Positions 55,094 through 63,772 of a DNA stretch of 64,000 nucleotides are shown here, piece by piece. The first letter of the stretch is position 1; each line of letters opens with the position of its first letter. Position numbers and translations under genes: made by a program. The notes beneath the pieces were generated by a model. That model searched no databases. It was given only the letters and a program-made list of their open reading frames with translations, and was not told the DNA's origin. This DNA is from Bacillota bacterium (lineage in GTDB: Bacteria > Bacillota > Clostridia > Lachnospirales > Bianqueaceae), in NCBI GenBank assembly GCA_017442735.1, contig JAFRZE010000021.1, positions 1-64,000 on the forward strand, read 5' to 3'.

Positions 55094-56650
55094 TTGGAAC
55101 AGACAGTAAACGAAAAGAAGACAAAACGGGGAGCTGCGTCTGAAGAAACGCAGGAAAAAACCAGGCCGGTCAGGAAGTCCAGACGTATGGGCTCTCTGGC
55201 GATCATCCTGATCGAGATCCTGGTGGTCATGGGGATCTATGTTTTTGGCTATATTCGTTCCACCACCGTGTTTTGGCCGGGTACGACGATCAACGGGGTA
55301 AAGGTCGGCGGGAAAAGCGCCAAAGAGGCGGAGAAGGCAATCAACCGGACGGCGCCGGCCATGGACGTCGTGATGAGGAATGCCGAGACCGGTGAGACGA
55401 TGACCCAGAAACTCTATCTGATCAACGCGGATTATTACGCCGTTTACGATACAAAAGCAGCACTGAAAAATCAGAATACGCCTCTTTGGTTTACCGAATT
55501 CCTGTCCGCGGAAAGCTACACGCTCCCGCGGGAAGGGTTTGCTTTTGATGAGCAAAAACTGAATGAGCTCATTGACAGACTCTACTGCATGCAGGATAAA
55601 AACCAGGTCGCACCAGTGGACGCGCATCTGGCAGGAAACGGAACGGATCAGGTTTTCCTTGTCCCGGCGGATGACGGATGTACGATCCGCAGGGAAGAGG
55701 CCAGAGAACTGATCCTCACGGCCGCCCGCGCCGGTGAAAGCTCGGTCGATGTGACTGGCTGCTACGAAAAGGCAACGCTTCGTGAGGATGAGCCGATCTT
55801 CCAGACCCGTATGAAAATGGTCGAAAGTGTGTACCGCAAACAGTTCACGATCAACATTTATGATGATATCATCGAGACTGTGACCGAAGAAGATCTTCGA
55901 AAGATGGTCCATATCGATGAGAATGCCGATTTCGAGATCGATGAGGCGGCGGTCCGGGCCTATACGGCGTCTCTTGCGCAGAAATATCCGACGGTCGAAC
56001 ACCGCCGGGGCTTTATGACGACCAAAGGTCATCTGGTCCCGGTAGGTGACAATCAGGATGTATATCTATATACCTTCGATAAGGAAGAAATGGTCAAGGC
56101 TCTTTCGGAAAAACTTCCGCTGATCGGTGATCTGTCCATGCCGGCATGCTGGTACCGGATCAAGAAAACCGAGACAGAGCAGGGCGGCAAGACCGTTACG
56201 ACGGAGACCAAGATCCCCGGGCTGACGATCGACGAATTCGGTGTTGGTACCGAGTATGACGGAACATATATCGAGATCTCCATCGATGATCAGCACATGT
56301 GGTACTACGAGCACGGAGAGCTGATCCTGGAGACGGATGTGGTCACCGGGCGTAAAGGCGTCTCGGATTCACCCTGCTGCGCGGAGCCCATCTGGTACCG
56401 GGCGGACGGTTATATCGAACTCGACCATCAGTCGTTCGTGGATTACTGGATGGCCTTTTACGGCATATCCTACGGGATTCATGACGCAGCCCGCTGGAGA
56501 AGTGAATACGGCGGCGATATTTACCTGAGAAACGGATCGGGCGGCTGCATCAATACCCCTTATGATATCTGCGAACAGCTGTATGAACTGACCGATTTCG
56601 GCACGATGGTCATCGTCTACGAAGAATCCACGAACAGGGGAGGAGTATAA
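55094..56650 (+). CDS. L,D-transpeptidase-like protein, cluster copy 3 with SGGC variant
   Basis: A 518-residue paralogue with a charged N-terminal tail before the membrane helix (about 30-52), PG-binding-like segments (WPGTTINGVKVGGKSAKEAEK) and a C-terminal YkuD domain. The catalytic histidine region YGIHDAARW and the cysteine (Cys485) are kept, but the motif is GSGGCINTPYD: the conserved His of SHGC is replaced by Gly483. The codons read TCG GGC GGC TGC (near 56538-56549), so it is not a frameshift. TTG start at 55094 follows AAGGA. The enzyme may have reduced activity or a different acceptor. Confidence 0.87.
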   Translation: MEQTVNEKKTKRGAASEETQEKTRPVRKSRRMGSLAIILIEILVVMGIYVFGYIRSTTVFWPGTTINGVKVGGKSAKEAEKAINRTAPAMDVVMRNAETGETMTQKLYLINADYYAVYDTKAALKNQNTPLWFTEFLSAESYTLPREGFAFDEQKLNELIDRLYCMQDKNQVAPVDAHLAGNGTDQVFLVPADDGCTIRREEARELILTAARAGESSVDVTGCYEKATLREDEPIFQTRMKMVESVYRKQFTINIYDDIIETVTEEDLRKMVHIDENADFEIDEAAVRAYTASLAQKYPTVEHRRGFMTTKGHLVPVGDNQDVYLYTFDKEEMVKALSEKLPLIGDLSMPACWYRIKKTETEQGGKTVTTETKIPGLTIDEFGVGTEYDGTYIEISIDDQHMWYYEHGELILETDVVTGRKGVSDSPCCAEPIWYRADGYIELDHQSFVDYWMAFYGISYGIHDAARWRSEYGGDIYLRNGSGGCINTPYDICEQLYELTDFGTMVIVYEESTNRGGV

Positions 56651-56651
56651 G

Positions 56652-58079
56652 TTGAGCAAACGCAAAAAGAAAAAGAAGAGCAATGCCGGCCTGATCATCG
56701 TGATCCTTCTCCAGCTGATCCTGATCGGCGGAGTTTACGCCTACGGACTCAACTATTCGGGCCAGAAATTCTTCCCGGGCACCACGATCGATGGTCTGGA
56801 CGTCAGCAAGATGACCGCAGAAGAGGCGGAAGCCGAACTGCAGAAGACTGTTCCTTCCATCCGTATCGTGGAAATGGATCCAAGCGGCAAGAATCCGATC
56901 ATCGAAGAAATATCCCTGGACAAGATCGGCTACAAAGCCAGTTACGATACGCAGTCTCTGCTTTCCGGTCAAAAGCATATCGACTGGTTCATTCAGTACA
57001 GAAACCCTGCCAGCTTTTCCATCATCAAGACGGGTTTCACCTATGATTCTTCTCTGCTGGAGCAGGTCACCGATTCTCTCATCTATGTACGCAACATCAG
57101 CGGACGACAGCTGAGCCGTGATGAAGTCAGGGATCTTTTCAAACAGGCCGTGGAGGAAGAACTGGATACGATCCTCCTTTTCCGGAACGGTTATCTTCGA
57201 AATGATCCTTCAGAGAGCGATGAAGATCTGCTGGAAGAGGCGCGGGCGGTTGAAGGTGTTTACCTGAAAAGCCTGACCGTCCATATGTACGATGAAGTGA
57301 CCGAGATCCTGTGGCCGTCAGATCTGAAAGACATGATCTATATCGATGACGAGATGCATTTCACCGCGAACGAAGCAGCGGTGGATGCGTTCGTCGACAA
57401 GCTGTCAAAAAAATACACCGTTGTCCTGGGACACCGCCGGTCGCTGGTGAGCGGCAGTGGGAAAACCGTGTATGTCGGAACAGAAGACGATGTGTTTGAT
57501 TATACATTCGACGCGGCGCTGACAAAAGAAGCCATTATGGAAGGCCTTTTCTCGCCGGAAGATATCACGGTCCCGGCCGGATGGATCCGGAAGGAACGTT
57601 ATGTCTCGCCGGATCAGGAAGAAGAGCTGGAGATCCACAGCGAACCTTCGATCCCTGGACTGACGGTCAACGAGTTTGGCGTAGGGACGCCGGCAGGCGG
57701 TACGTATATCGAGATCTCTCTGGACGATCAGCATCTCTGGTATTTTGAGAACGGTGAACTGATCGTCGAAGGGGATGTCGTCACTGGCTATCAGGATGTA
57801 CATGATACGCCCTGTGCCGTATTCCAGGTCGAAAATAAGGACGAAGACTACAACAAGCTGGAAGGCGGTTCCGTCTGCGATTACTGGGTGGGCTTCTACG
57901 GTCAGACCTACGGGATCCATGACGCTTACCGCTGGCGGACGAAATACGGCGGAGACATCTATCAGTGGAACGGTTCGCACGGATGCGTGAACGCACCGCT
58001 GGAAGTCGCGCAGACCCTCTATGAAAGAGTGGAAATGGGTACACCGGTCATCGTCTACGAATCTTCAAGAAAGCGATAA
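56652..58079 (+). CDS. L,D-transpeptidase (YkuD), cluster copy 4
   Basis: A 475-residue paralogue. A Lys-rich start (residues 2-9), membrane helix (about 12-30), FFPGTTIDGLDVSKMTAEEAE as PG-binding segment and C-terminal YkuD domain are in the same order as the others. Catalytic residues are intact: His in YGIHDAYRW and GSHGCVNAPLEV with Cys445. TTG start at 56652, one base after the stop of copy 3, is preceded by AGGAG. It ends the cluster at the terminator at 58080-58110. Confidence 0.92.
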   Translation: MSKRKKKKKSNAGLIIVILLQLILIGGVYAYGLNYSGQKFFPGTTIDGLDVSKMTAEEAEAELQKTVPSIRIVEMDPSGKNPIIEEISLDKIGYKASYDTQSLLSGQKHIDWFIQYRNPASFSIIKTGFTYDSSLLEQVTDSLIYVRNISGRQLSRDEVRDLFKQAVEEELDTILLFRNGYLRNDPSESDEDLLEEARAVEGVYLKSLTVHMYDEVTEILWPSDLKDMIYIDDEMHFTANEAAVDAFVDKLSKKYTVVLGHRRSLVSGSGKTVYVGTEDDVFDYTFDAALTKEAIMEGLFSPEDITVPAGWIRKERYVSPDQEEELEIHSEPSIPGLTVNEFGVGTPAGGTYIEISLDDQHLWYFENGELIVEGDVVTGYQDVHDTPCAVFQVENKDEDYNKLEGGSVCDYWVGFYGQTYGIHDAYRWRTKYGGDIYQWNGSHGCVNAPLEVAQTLYERVEMGTPVIVYESSRKR

Positions 58080-58110
58080 AAAATACCGCGCCGATGAAGC
58101 GCGGTATTTT
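58080..58110. terminator. terminator between LDT cluster and hydroxyacid dehydrogenase
   Basis: AAAATACCGCGC (58080-58091) and GCGCGGTATTTT (58099-58110) form a perfect 12-bp stem with a 7-nt loop and T/A flanks usable on both strands. Confidence 0.92.
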
Positions 58111-58146
58111 CATACATATGTCAGTTTATTTCTTGGGAGCGGATCA

Positions 58147-59142
58147 TCAGTATCCCAGTTTCCGGTCCACCACGTGGTGCAGTTCTTCCCCGCTGAAATA
58201 CCGTTCCAGGTTGCGGCAGAAGATGTCCACATTCAGATCGGACGTGTAGCTCAGCGACATATTGCCGGCCACATGGGGTGTGAGGATCACATTCGGAAGA
58301 TCATAGAGCGGGTCGTCTTTCGGCAGCGGTTCCGGTGTAAATACATCGAGGCCCGCGCCGGCGAGACGGCCTTCTTTTAACGCCTCGGTCAGGGCTTCCT
58401 GATCGATGGCGCTGCCCCGGCCGACATTCACTACGAAGGTCTTGGGATCCATTTTCGCGATGATCTCCCGGGATAGAAGACCGTTCGTTTCAGAAGTCGC
58501 CGGTACGCAAAGCGCGAGGACGTCAGCGCCTTTCAGTGCTTCTTCCAGGTGTTCCAGCGTTCCGATGGTATCAAACGCCGGATCGGCGGCTTTCAGGGTC
58601 CTGCGAAGACCGATGATCTTAGAAGCGCCCATGGCTTTCAGCCGTCTGGCCAGGTTCGTTCCGATATCGCCGGTACCTACAATGACCACCCGGCTGCCAT
58701 AGATGGAGCGGATCTCACCGACATTTTTCCATGTCCGTTCGATCTGGAGACGGTTGTACTCGATTTGCCGGCGCATGAGCATGAGGATCATCATGACCAT
58801 GTACTCGGAGATCGTGATTCCGTAGGATCCGTTGGAATGGGTCAGGATCACCTTTTCCGGATGCGCATAGACGTCGTCGGAAAGGAGCGCGTCCACACCG
58901 GCGGAAGCCGCGTGCAGCCAGATAAGGTTTTCGGCCTGTTTAATCACGTCTGCAGGGAAATACCCGTAAAGGATCTCGCAGTCGGCGATCCCTTCCTGCA
59001 CCTCTTCGGCCGATTGAAAATAGCGGATGGTATACGGCTCTTTGCCCTCGCGAATGAGCAGGGCGTTGCCGCGCGCCACCGTATCCTCGATATGGGCAGC
59101 GCGATGGGCCAGATAGTTGGCCCAGATTCCGATGATAGGCAT
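58147..59142 (-). CDS. D-2-hydroxyacid dehydrogenase
   Basis: A 331-residue NAD-dependent dehydrogenase. It has the Rossmann GxGxxG in VIVGTGDIGTNLARRL (about residues 152-167), VNVGRGSAIDQEAL with the substrate Arg (about 230), and the catalytic His in VILTPHVAGN (about 285-294). Substrate may be a 2-hydroxy acid such as glycerate or glyoxylate derivative; it cannot be told from sequence. It starts 19 bases after the GH36 stop on the same strand, RBS AGGAGG, so it is in the GH36 operon. Confidence 0.93.
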   Translation of the reverse strand: MPIIGIWANYLAHRAAHIEDTVARGNALLIREGKEPYTIRYFQSAEEVQEGIADCEILYGYFPADVIKQAENLIWLHAASAGVDALLSDDVYAHPEKVILTHSNGSYGITISEYMVMMILMLMRRQIEYNRLQIERTWKNVGEIRSIYGSRVVIVGTGDIGTNLARRLKAMGASKIIGLRRTLKAADPAFDTIGTLEHLEEALKGADVLALCVPATSETNGLLSREIIAKMDPKTFVVNVGRGSAIDQEALTEALKEGRLAGAGLDVFTPEPLPKDDPLYDLPNVILTPHVAGNMSLSYTSDLNVDIFCRNLERYFSGEELHHVVDRKLGY

Positions 59143-59161
59143 GGATGCCTCCTCCTTTCAG

Positions 59162-61360
59162 TTAAACTTTATGGAAAACAATGGTACGACTGACAAAGTC
59201 GCCGGTCTTGTCCCAGATCATCGGGACGCCGGCTTCCATGAGAGCGGAACCGGTAAATAAACCTCGGAAAGCTTCCGGAAGGGATGAAACGTCGGCCTCA
59301 TCCACGCGGTACAGCGCATCCCGTTCAAGACCTTTGAGATATACCCGGTGCGGAACGGGATTGGGCTCGGCCATGATTCGGTAGAAACAGAGCAGGACGC
59401 GTTTCTCGTCCGCGAACTGCCAGGCGGTATAGTTCGTTTCAAAGGGAGAGATCAGCCGGGTAAAAGTACCTCTGGCCGTCAGGCCGCGGAGGTCTTTCAA
59501 TTTCCGGACATAGGATTTTGCGGTGGCCAGGTCCCGATCGGACAGTTTGTCCAAATCGAGCTCAAAGCCAAAGTTTCCGCCGATCGCCACATCAGCCCGC
59601 ATGTTCATGGATGTGATTCGGCCGATCTGATGATTCGGAACGGCGCTTACATGAGCGCCCATCGCCGAAGCGGGATAGACCAGAGAAGTCCCGTACTGGA
59701 TCTTCAGACGTTCGACCGCGTCGGAATCATCCGAAGTCCAGGTCTGCGGCATGAAGTAGAGCATACCGGGATCAAAACGTCCGCCGCCGCCTGAACAGCT
59801 CTCGAAAAGAATGTGCGGGAACGCCTGTGTGAGGGTATCGAGTACCCGGTAAAGGCCCAGGATATAGCGGTGCTGGGTCTCCATCTGCAGGCGAGGCGGG
59901 AGCAGAGCGGAGAAGCTTTCTGTCATATTGCGGTTCATATCCCACTTGACATAGGAGATATCCGCGGAAGAGAAAACACTGGTCAGGACCCGGATCAGGT
60001 AATCCTGTACATCCTCACGCGAAAGATCGAGGATCAGCTGATGTCTTCCTTCTGTCCGGCTGCGGCCGGGTGCGTGCAGACACCAGTCCGGATGGGCCCG
60101 GTACAGATCGCTGTCCGGAGAGATCATCTCCGGTTCCACCCATAGTCCGAACTTCATCCCCAGTTCACTGACTTTCTTCGCGATCCCGGAAAGTCCGTGA
60201 GGGAGCTTTTCCGGATTCACATACCAGTCACCCAGGGAACGGCGATCATCATTTCGGACACCAAACCATCCGTCATCCAGTACCAGCAGCTCGATCCCCA
60301 GGGAAGAGGCTTTTTTCGCCAGGGAAAGAAGTTTTCTTTCGTCAAAATCAAAGTAAGTGGCTTCCCAGTTGTTGATCAGGATCGGTCGTTCTTTCCCGGC
60401 CCATTCGCTCCGGCACAGATGATCTCGGTAGAGTTTGTGATAGATCCGGCTCATCCCGTTGACGCCTTCGTGAGAATAGACAAGGACCGCTTCCGGACAC
60501 TGGAAAGTCTCGCCGGGCGCCAGATGCCACTGGTGGGTCATGGGATTGAGCCCGATCGAAACATAGGTGCTGTCGAAGGGACTGACCTGCGCCTCCGCGA
60601 GAAAACTGCCGCTGTAGACAAGGCTGAGTCCATAGACAGAACCAGCATTCTCCGTCGTTTCCGGCGCAAGCAGCGCGATGAAAGGATTTTCCTCATGTCC
60701 GGAGGCACCGCGCTGGGACTGAACACGGATCGAACCCTGTCCAAGCGGTGTCCGGACGATATGCCGTTCTCTGGCCCAGGCCCCGCGAAGATGAAGAACT
60801 TCATACCGGCGGGAGGGGAGAGAAAAACCGGCGGACGCCATATGGGTCAGCAGGAGTTCATCGGATCCCGCGTTCGTAAGCCGCATGGAGCGGGCTAGCG
60901 CGGCATAGTCGCCCATATGCAAAACCGTATAGGAAAGGATCGCCTGCAGTCCAGTCAGTTCATCTTTCAGAAGGATCTCCAGCGTTTCATCGTTTTCCAG
61001 CCGGGCACTGCCTGAACCTACAGAGGGAAGCCCTTCGAGAGGTTCCTTGTGCGGCAGGATCTTATAGTCCGCGAACCGCAGCTTGGTAATGTTGTTGCCG
61101 TCCGGTCCGATCGCCTGCACGGCGGGATCGCCGTACCAGCCGGTACCGACGGACGGCAGCTCCAGCGGCAGGTTTTGCTCGATCTGTTCAAAGGAAGAAA
61201 CGTTATAGTAGGAAGAGAGCAGATAGCTAAGATCCGTTCCCGGGACCAGCGGATCACCATAGTACAGATTCAGCAGTCTTCCGTCCTTGACAGCCAGCAC
61301 ATAGCTGAAAGTATCGGAGGAAAGATGAAACAGGCCGGATTTCTGATTATATTCGATCAT
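59162..61360 (-). CDS. alpha-galactosidase, GH36
   Basis: A 732-residue enzyme of glycoside hydrolase family 36, full length. N-terminal beta-sandwich, then a TIM barrel with LILDLS, the nucleophile motif YVKWDMNRNM (Asp in KWD, about residues 465-475) and the acid/base segment SCSGGGGRFDPG. These are diagnostic for cytosolic GH36 alpha-galactosidases acting on raffinose-type oligosaccharides. ATG at 61360 follows GGAGG; an in-frame start further upstream (61432) is inside the DUF3783 gene. ATG overlaps the DUF3783 stop by 4 bp. Confidence 0.95.
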   Translation of the reverse strand: MIEYNQKSGLFHLSSDTFSYVLAVKDGRLLNLYYGDPLVPGTDLSYLLSSYYNVSSFEQIEQNLPLELPSVGTGWYGDPAVQAIGPDGNNITKLRFADYKILPHKEPLEGLPSVGSGSARLENDETLEILLKDELTGLQAILSYTVLHMGDYAALARSMRLTNAGSDELLLTHMASAGFSLPSRRYEVLHLRGAWARERHIVRTPLGQGSIRVQSQRGASGHEENPFIALLAPETTENAGSVYGLSLVYSGSFLAEAQVSPFDSTYVSIGLNPMTHQWHLAPGETFQCPEAVLVYSHEGVNGMSRIYHKLYRDHLCRSEWAGKERPILINNWEATYFDFDERKLLSLAKKASSLGIELLVLDDGWFGVRNDDRRSLGDWYVNPEKLPHGLSGIAKKVSELGMKFGLWVEPEMISPDSDLYRAHPDWCLHAPGRSRTEGRHQLILDLSREDVQDYLIRVLTSVFSSADISYVKWDMNRNMTESFSALLPPRLQMETQHRYILGLYRVLDTLTQAFPHILFESCSGGGGRFDPGMLYFMPQTWTSDDSDAVERLKIQYGTSLVYPASAMGAHVSAVPNHQIGRITSMNMRADVAIGGNFGFELDLDKLSDRDLATAKSYVRKLKDLRGLTARGTFTRLISPFETNYTAWQFADEKRVLLCFYRIMAEPNPVPHRVYLKGLERDALYRVDEADVSSLPEAFRGLFTGSALMEAGVPMIWDKTGDFVSRTIVFHKV

Positions 61361-61758
61361 GATCGATTCCTCCGATTCTGATAGTAAGCACGTTCTTCCT
61401 GGAGATGCTCCAAAAGATACAGCGTGCTCCATTCGGCATTCGTGGGTGTCAGCATCGCTTTCAGGATCTTCGAGGACGTGCCCCCGGAAAGCGCTTTCAG
61501 CTGATCCACAAAAGAACTTACCTGTTCCTGATCCATGCCGGCAAACAGCATGAGCGGTTCTTCCGGTACCGGATCAACCGGTGCCGCGGCTGGCACAGCG
61601 AAAGGCAGGGCAGTCCTTGTCTCAGCACTCACGAGTTCTCTGAGTGGCTGCCTTAGTTCATTCGTTTCGATGATCCGGGCTTTATGACCGTACATGGCGC
61701 AAAGCATACGGATCGAAGGAAAGAGCGGATGCTCGTTTAGTCTATAGAGAAGGATCAT
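61357..61758 (-). CDS. DUF3783 domain-containing protein
   Basis: A 133-residue protein of the DUF3783 family (found in Firmicutes), with the start ILLYRLNEHPLFPSIRMLCAMYG and a central LMLFAGMDQEQVSSFVDQLK. Function is unknown. It is translationally coupled to the GH36 gene downstream by a 4-bp overlap and follows the rubredoxin terminator, so it begins its own transcript or receives read-through. RBS AGGAGG precedes the ATG. Confidence 0.82.
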   Translation of the reverse strand: MILLYRLNEHPLFPSIRMLCAMYGHKARIIETNELRQPLRELVSAETRTALPFAVPAAAPVDPVPEEPLMLFAGMDQEQVSSFVDQLKALSGGTSSKILKAMLTPTNAEWSTLYLLEHLQEERAYYQNRRNRS

Positions 61759-61781
61759 AGTTCCTCCTGAGAGAGAAAAAT

Positions 61782-61806
61782 AAGGCCGGCTCAGAAAGCC
61801 GGCCTT
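61782..61806 (-). terminator. terminator after the rubredoxin gene
   Basis: AAGGCCGGCT (61782-61791) and AGCCGGCCTT (61797-61806) form a perfect 10-bp stem with a 5-nt loop. On the minus strand it is followed by ATTTTTC. Confidence 0.88.
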
Positions 61807-61825
61807 GCTTTATAGATATATCCGA

Positions 61826-61987
61826 TTATTCCTCTTCTTCGGTGAAGTCTTCTTTACCGGCTCCGCACAGGGGGCAAAGGAAATCCTCGGGAAGTTCGTC
61901 CCATTTGGTTCCGGCTTCGATATCATTTTCCATATCGCCAAGCTCTTCGTCATAGACGTAGCCGCAGATGTTGCAGACATACTTCAT
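61826..61987 (-). CDS. rubredoxin
   Basis: A 53-residue small iron protein. The frame reads MKYVCNICGYVYDEE at the start and LCPLCGAGKEDF near the end; Cys5-x2-Cys8 and Cys38-x2-Cys41 are the four iron ligands. Rubredoxins carry electrons in anaerobes, often to oxygen or peroxide detoxification enzymes (rubrerythrin, not seen here). RBS AAGGAGG precedes the ATG; the length and motif spacing match the family exactly. Confidence 0.95.
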   Translation of the reverse strand: MKYVCNICGYVYDEELGDMENDIEAGTKWDELPEDFLCPLCGAGKEDFTEEEE

Positions 61988-62017
61988 TCAGGTGGTCCTC
62001 CTTCATTTGTTTTCCTG

Positions 62018-62046
62018 AATATATCATAGAACGAACTTAAGTGCAA
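62018..62046 (-). promoter_or_regulatory. promoter of the rubredoxin gene
   Basis: On the minus strand TTGCAC (62046-62041) and TATATT (62023-62018), 17-bp spacer, about 30 bases before the rubredoxin start. Confidence 0.68.
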
Positions 62047-62057
62047 TAGAAATTTGC

Positions 62058-62870
62058 TCAGTTTTTCAGGTATTCGATGGACAGCTTGACTGCCTCCATG
62101 GGCGTACGGCCTACGCTGCGATCCTGTTCAACCACAAGGTATTTCGCACCTGCTTCTTCCGCGGCTTTGACGATCGCGGGCATATCCTGCAGACCATATC
62201 CGCAGGGACGAAATTCGAACACGCCCTTGGATTCTTCTTTCTTCGTGATGCCGATCAGCTCATACATACCTTCGGCTTTGCCTTCTTTGTAGAAGTCTTT
62301 CAGATGAACGACAGGGCAGCGGCCTGCGTATTTCTTCACATATTCAGCGGGATTCTCACCGGCGACGTTGACCCAGCAGGTGTCGATCTCGGTCTGCAGA
62401 AGGTCCGCGGGGATCACTTCATACATGTAATCGAACGCGTATTTGCCGTCATCCATCTTAATGAATTCGAAATCGTGGTTGTGATAGAGCATGACCATGC
62501 CCATCTCTTTGGCGACTTCACAGATCTTCTTCATGTTGGCGAGGGTCTCCGGAAATGCCGGGGTGCCATGGCGTACGGAATCATCCAGATACGGGAAAGC
62601 GATATACTTCACACCGATCTTCTGATATTTCGCGATCGTGCCAGCCGGATCTGCCAGCAGCTCTACATAGGGAACATGCGCACTGATCGCCGGGATCCCG
62701 ACTTCATCCAGCACTTTCCTGATCTCTTCGGCTTCCATGCCGTAAAGGCCGGCCAGTTCGACAAAATCGTAACCCATGTCCTTCAGGGCCTGGATCGTTC
62801 CGCGGAAATCCTTTTCCGCATATTCACGGACGGAATACACCTGTATACCGATCGGCAGATTTGTCATCAT
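62058..62870 (-). CDS. sugar phosphate isomerase/epimerase
   Basis: About 270 residues with the xylose-isomerase-like TIM-barrel pattern: IGIQVYSVREYAEKD at the start, LYHNHDFEFIKMD (metal-ligand His and Glu) in the middle, and VVHLKDFY and LVVEQDRS near the C-terminus. Similar genes act on inositol and keto-sugars, but substrate is unknown. I start at the ATG at 62870 because GGAGG is nine bases upstream; ATG at 62876 (spacing three) is less likely. It is the second such isomerase in the window, unrelated in close sequence to the gene at 5921. Confidence 0.87.
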   Translation of the reverse strand: MMTNLPIGIQVYSVREYAEKDFRGTIQALKDMGYDFVELAGLYGMEAEEIRKVLDEVGIPAISAHVPYVELLADPAGTIAKYQKIGVKYIAFPYLDDSVRHGTPAFPETLANMKKICEVAKEMGMVMLYHNHDFEFIKMDDGKYAFDYMYEVIPADLLQTEIDTCWVNVAGENPAEYVKKYAGRCPVVHLKDFYKEGKAEGMYELIGITKKEESKGVFEFRPCGYGLQDMPAIVKAAEEAGAKYLVVEQDRSVGRTPMEAVKLSIEYLKN

Positions 62871-62926
62871 AACCATTTTCCTCCTCTTATTTTGCGGACG
62901 CATTCGCCGCGATATTCCTTGCTTCA

Positions 62927-62955
62927 ATCTTACAGGATTCACTGCCCGTTGTCAA
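62927..62955 (-). promoter_or_regulatory. promoter of the sugar isomerase gene
   Basis: On the minus strand TTGACA (62955-62950) and TAAGAT (62932-62927) are 17 bp apart. Confidence 0.72.
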
Positions 62956-62988
62956 TCAAAAAGCAAGTTTGCATAAACAGATGCCCTC

Positions 62989-63017
62989 TTGCCGAAGTGA
63001 GGTCGGCACGCTATAAT
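62989..63017 (+). promoter_or_regulatory. promoter of the DUF1461 gene
   Basis: TTGCCG (62989-62994) and TATAAT (63012-63017), 17-bp spacer, 29 bases before the ATG. Confidence 0.72.
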
Positions 63018-63046
63018 GGTTTCATCCATTCAAAGAGGAAAATGAT

Positions 63047-63739
63047 ATGAACAGAAAAAAGGAAAGCAACCTGCTGACGATTATCATCTATCTGGCGGGT
63101 ATGCTCTTTATCGTCAGCGGATCGATCGCCGTACCGATCCTGATTCGTCCACTGTACGCCATGCAGATCGATCCACTCCATCTGACGGAAGTGAAGATCG
63201 CTCTCGCAGAAGGCACCCGTACCTTAACCCGTGCGGAGATCATGGAAGCATACAATGATATGATGAATTACTGCATCGGCCTTTCATCCACTTTCCGTAC
63301 CGGTATTCTGGCTTTCTCGGAAGAGGGCAGGATGCATTTTGAGGATGTCCGAAAGCTCTTTTTATTGGATCTTTGGGTCCTGGGCATCAGTGGAACGATC
63401 GTCCTCGGCTGGCAGATACTAAGGCGGGTAGTGAACGTTCGCCTGAAAAGATGGGCCGGACACCGGACAGGTTTCTGGTGCGCGGTCACGCTGCTGGTTC
63501 TCTTCGCGGTTATCGGCATTTTTGGAGCCATTGATTTTACGCGGTTCTTTACGATCTTTCATCATGTGTTTTTCCCCGGCAAGTCCAACTGGATCTTCGA
63601 TCCCCGCTATGATCAGATCATCAACATCCTCCCGGAAGAGGTATTCATGCATTTCGCGGCCGTGGTCGCCGGCCTAATTCTCCTGACATGTATTATTCTC
63701 ATTCTCCGCGACCTGAAAAGACAAAAAAAGAATCCATAG
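63047..63739 (+). CDS. DUF1461 (TIGR01906-type) integral membrane protein
   Basis: A 230-residue membrane protein with a hydrophobic N-terminal helix (about residues 10-30), an outer segment with the typical LTRAEIMEAYNDMMNYC and FSEEGRMHFEDVRKLF motif of this family (about 62-107), three more membrane helices, and a Lys-rich C-terminus. Function is unknown. RBS AGAGGAAA precedes the ATG at 63047. Convergent with purH across a terminator. Confidence 0.85.
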   Translation: MNRKKESNLLTIIIYLAGMLFIVSGSIAVPILIRPLYAMQIDPLHLTEVKIALAEGTRTLTRAEIMEAYNDMMNYCIGLSSTFRTGILAFSEEGRMHFEDVRKLFLLDLWVLGISGTIVLGWQILRRVVNVRLKRWAGHRTGFWCAVTLLVLFAVIGIFGAIDFTRFFTIFHHVFFPGKSNWIFDPRYDQIINILPEEVFMHFAAVVAGLILLTCIILILRDLKRQKKNP

Positions 63740-63758
63740 CGAAATCGCTATGGATTCT
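63729..63758. terminator. bidirectional terminator between DUF1461 gene and purH
   Basis: AGAATCCATAGCG (63729-63741) and CGCTATGGATTCT (63746-63758) form a perfect 13-bp stem with a 4-nt loop. A run of seven T residues follows on the plus strand (63761-63767). Confidence 0.92.
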
Positions 63759-63772
63759 CGTTTTTTTACAGA

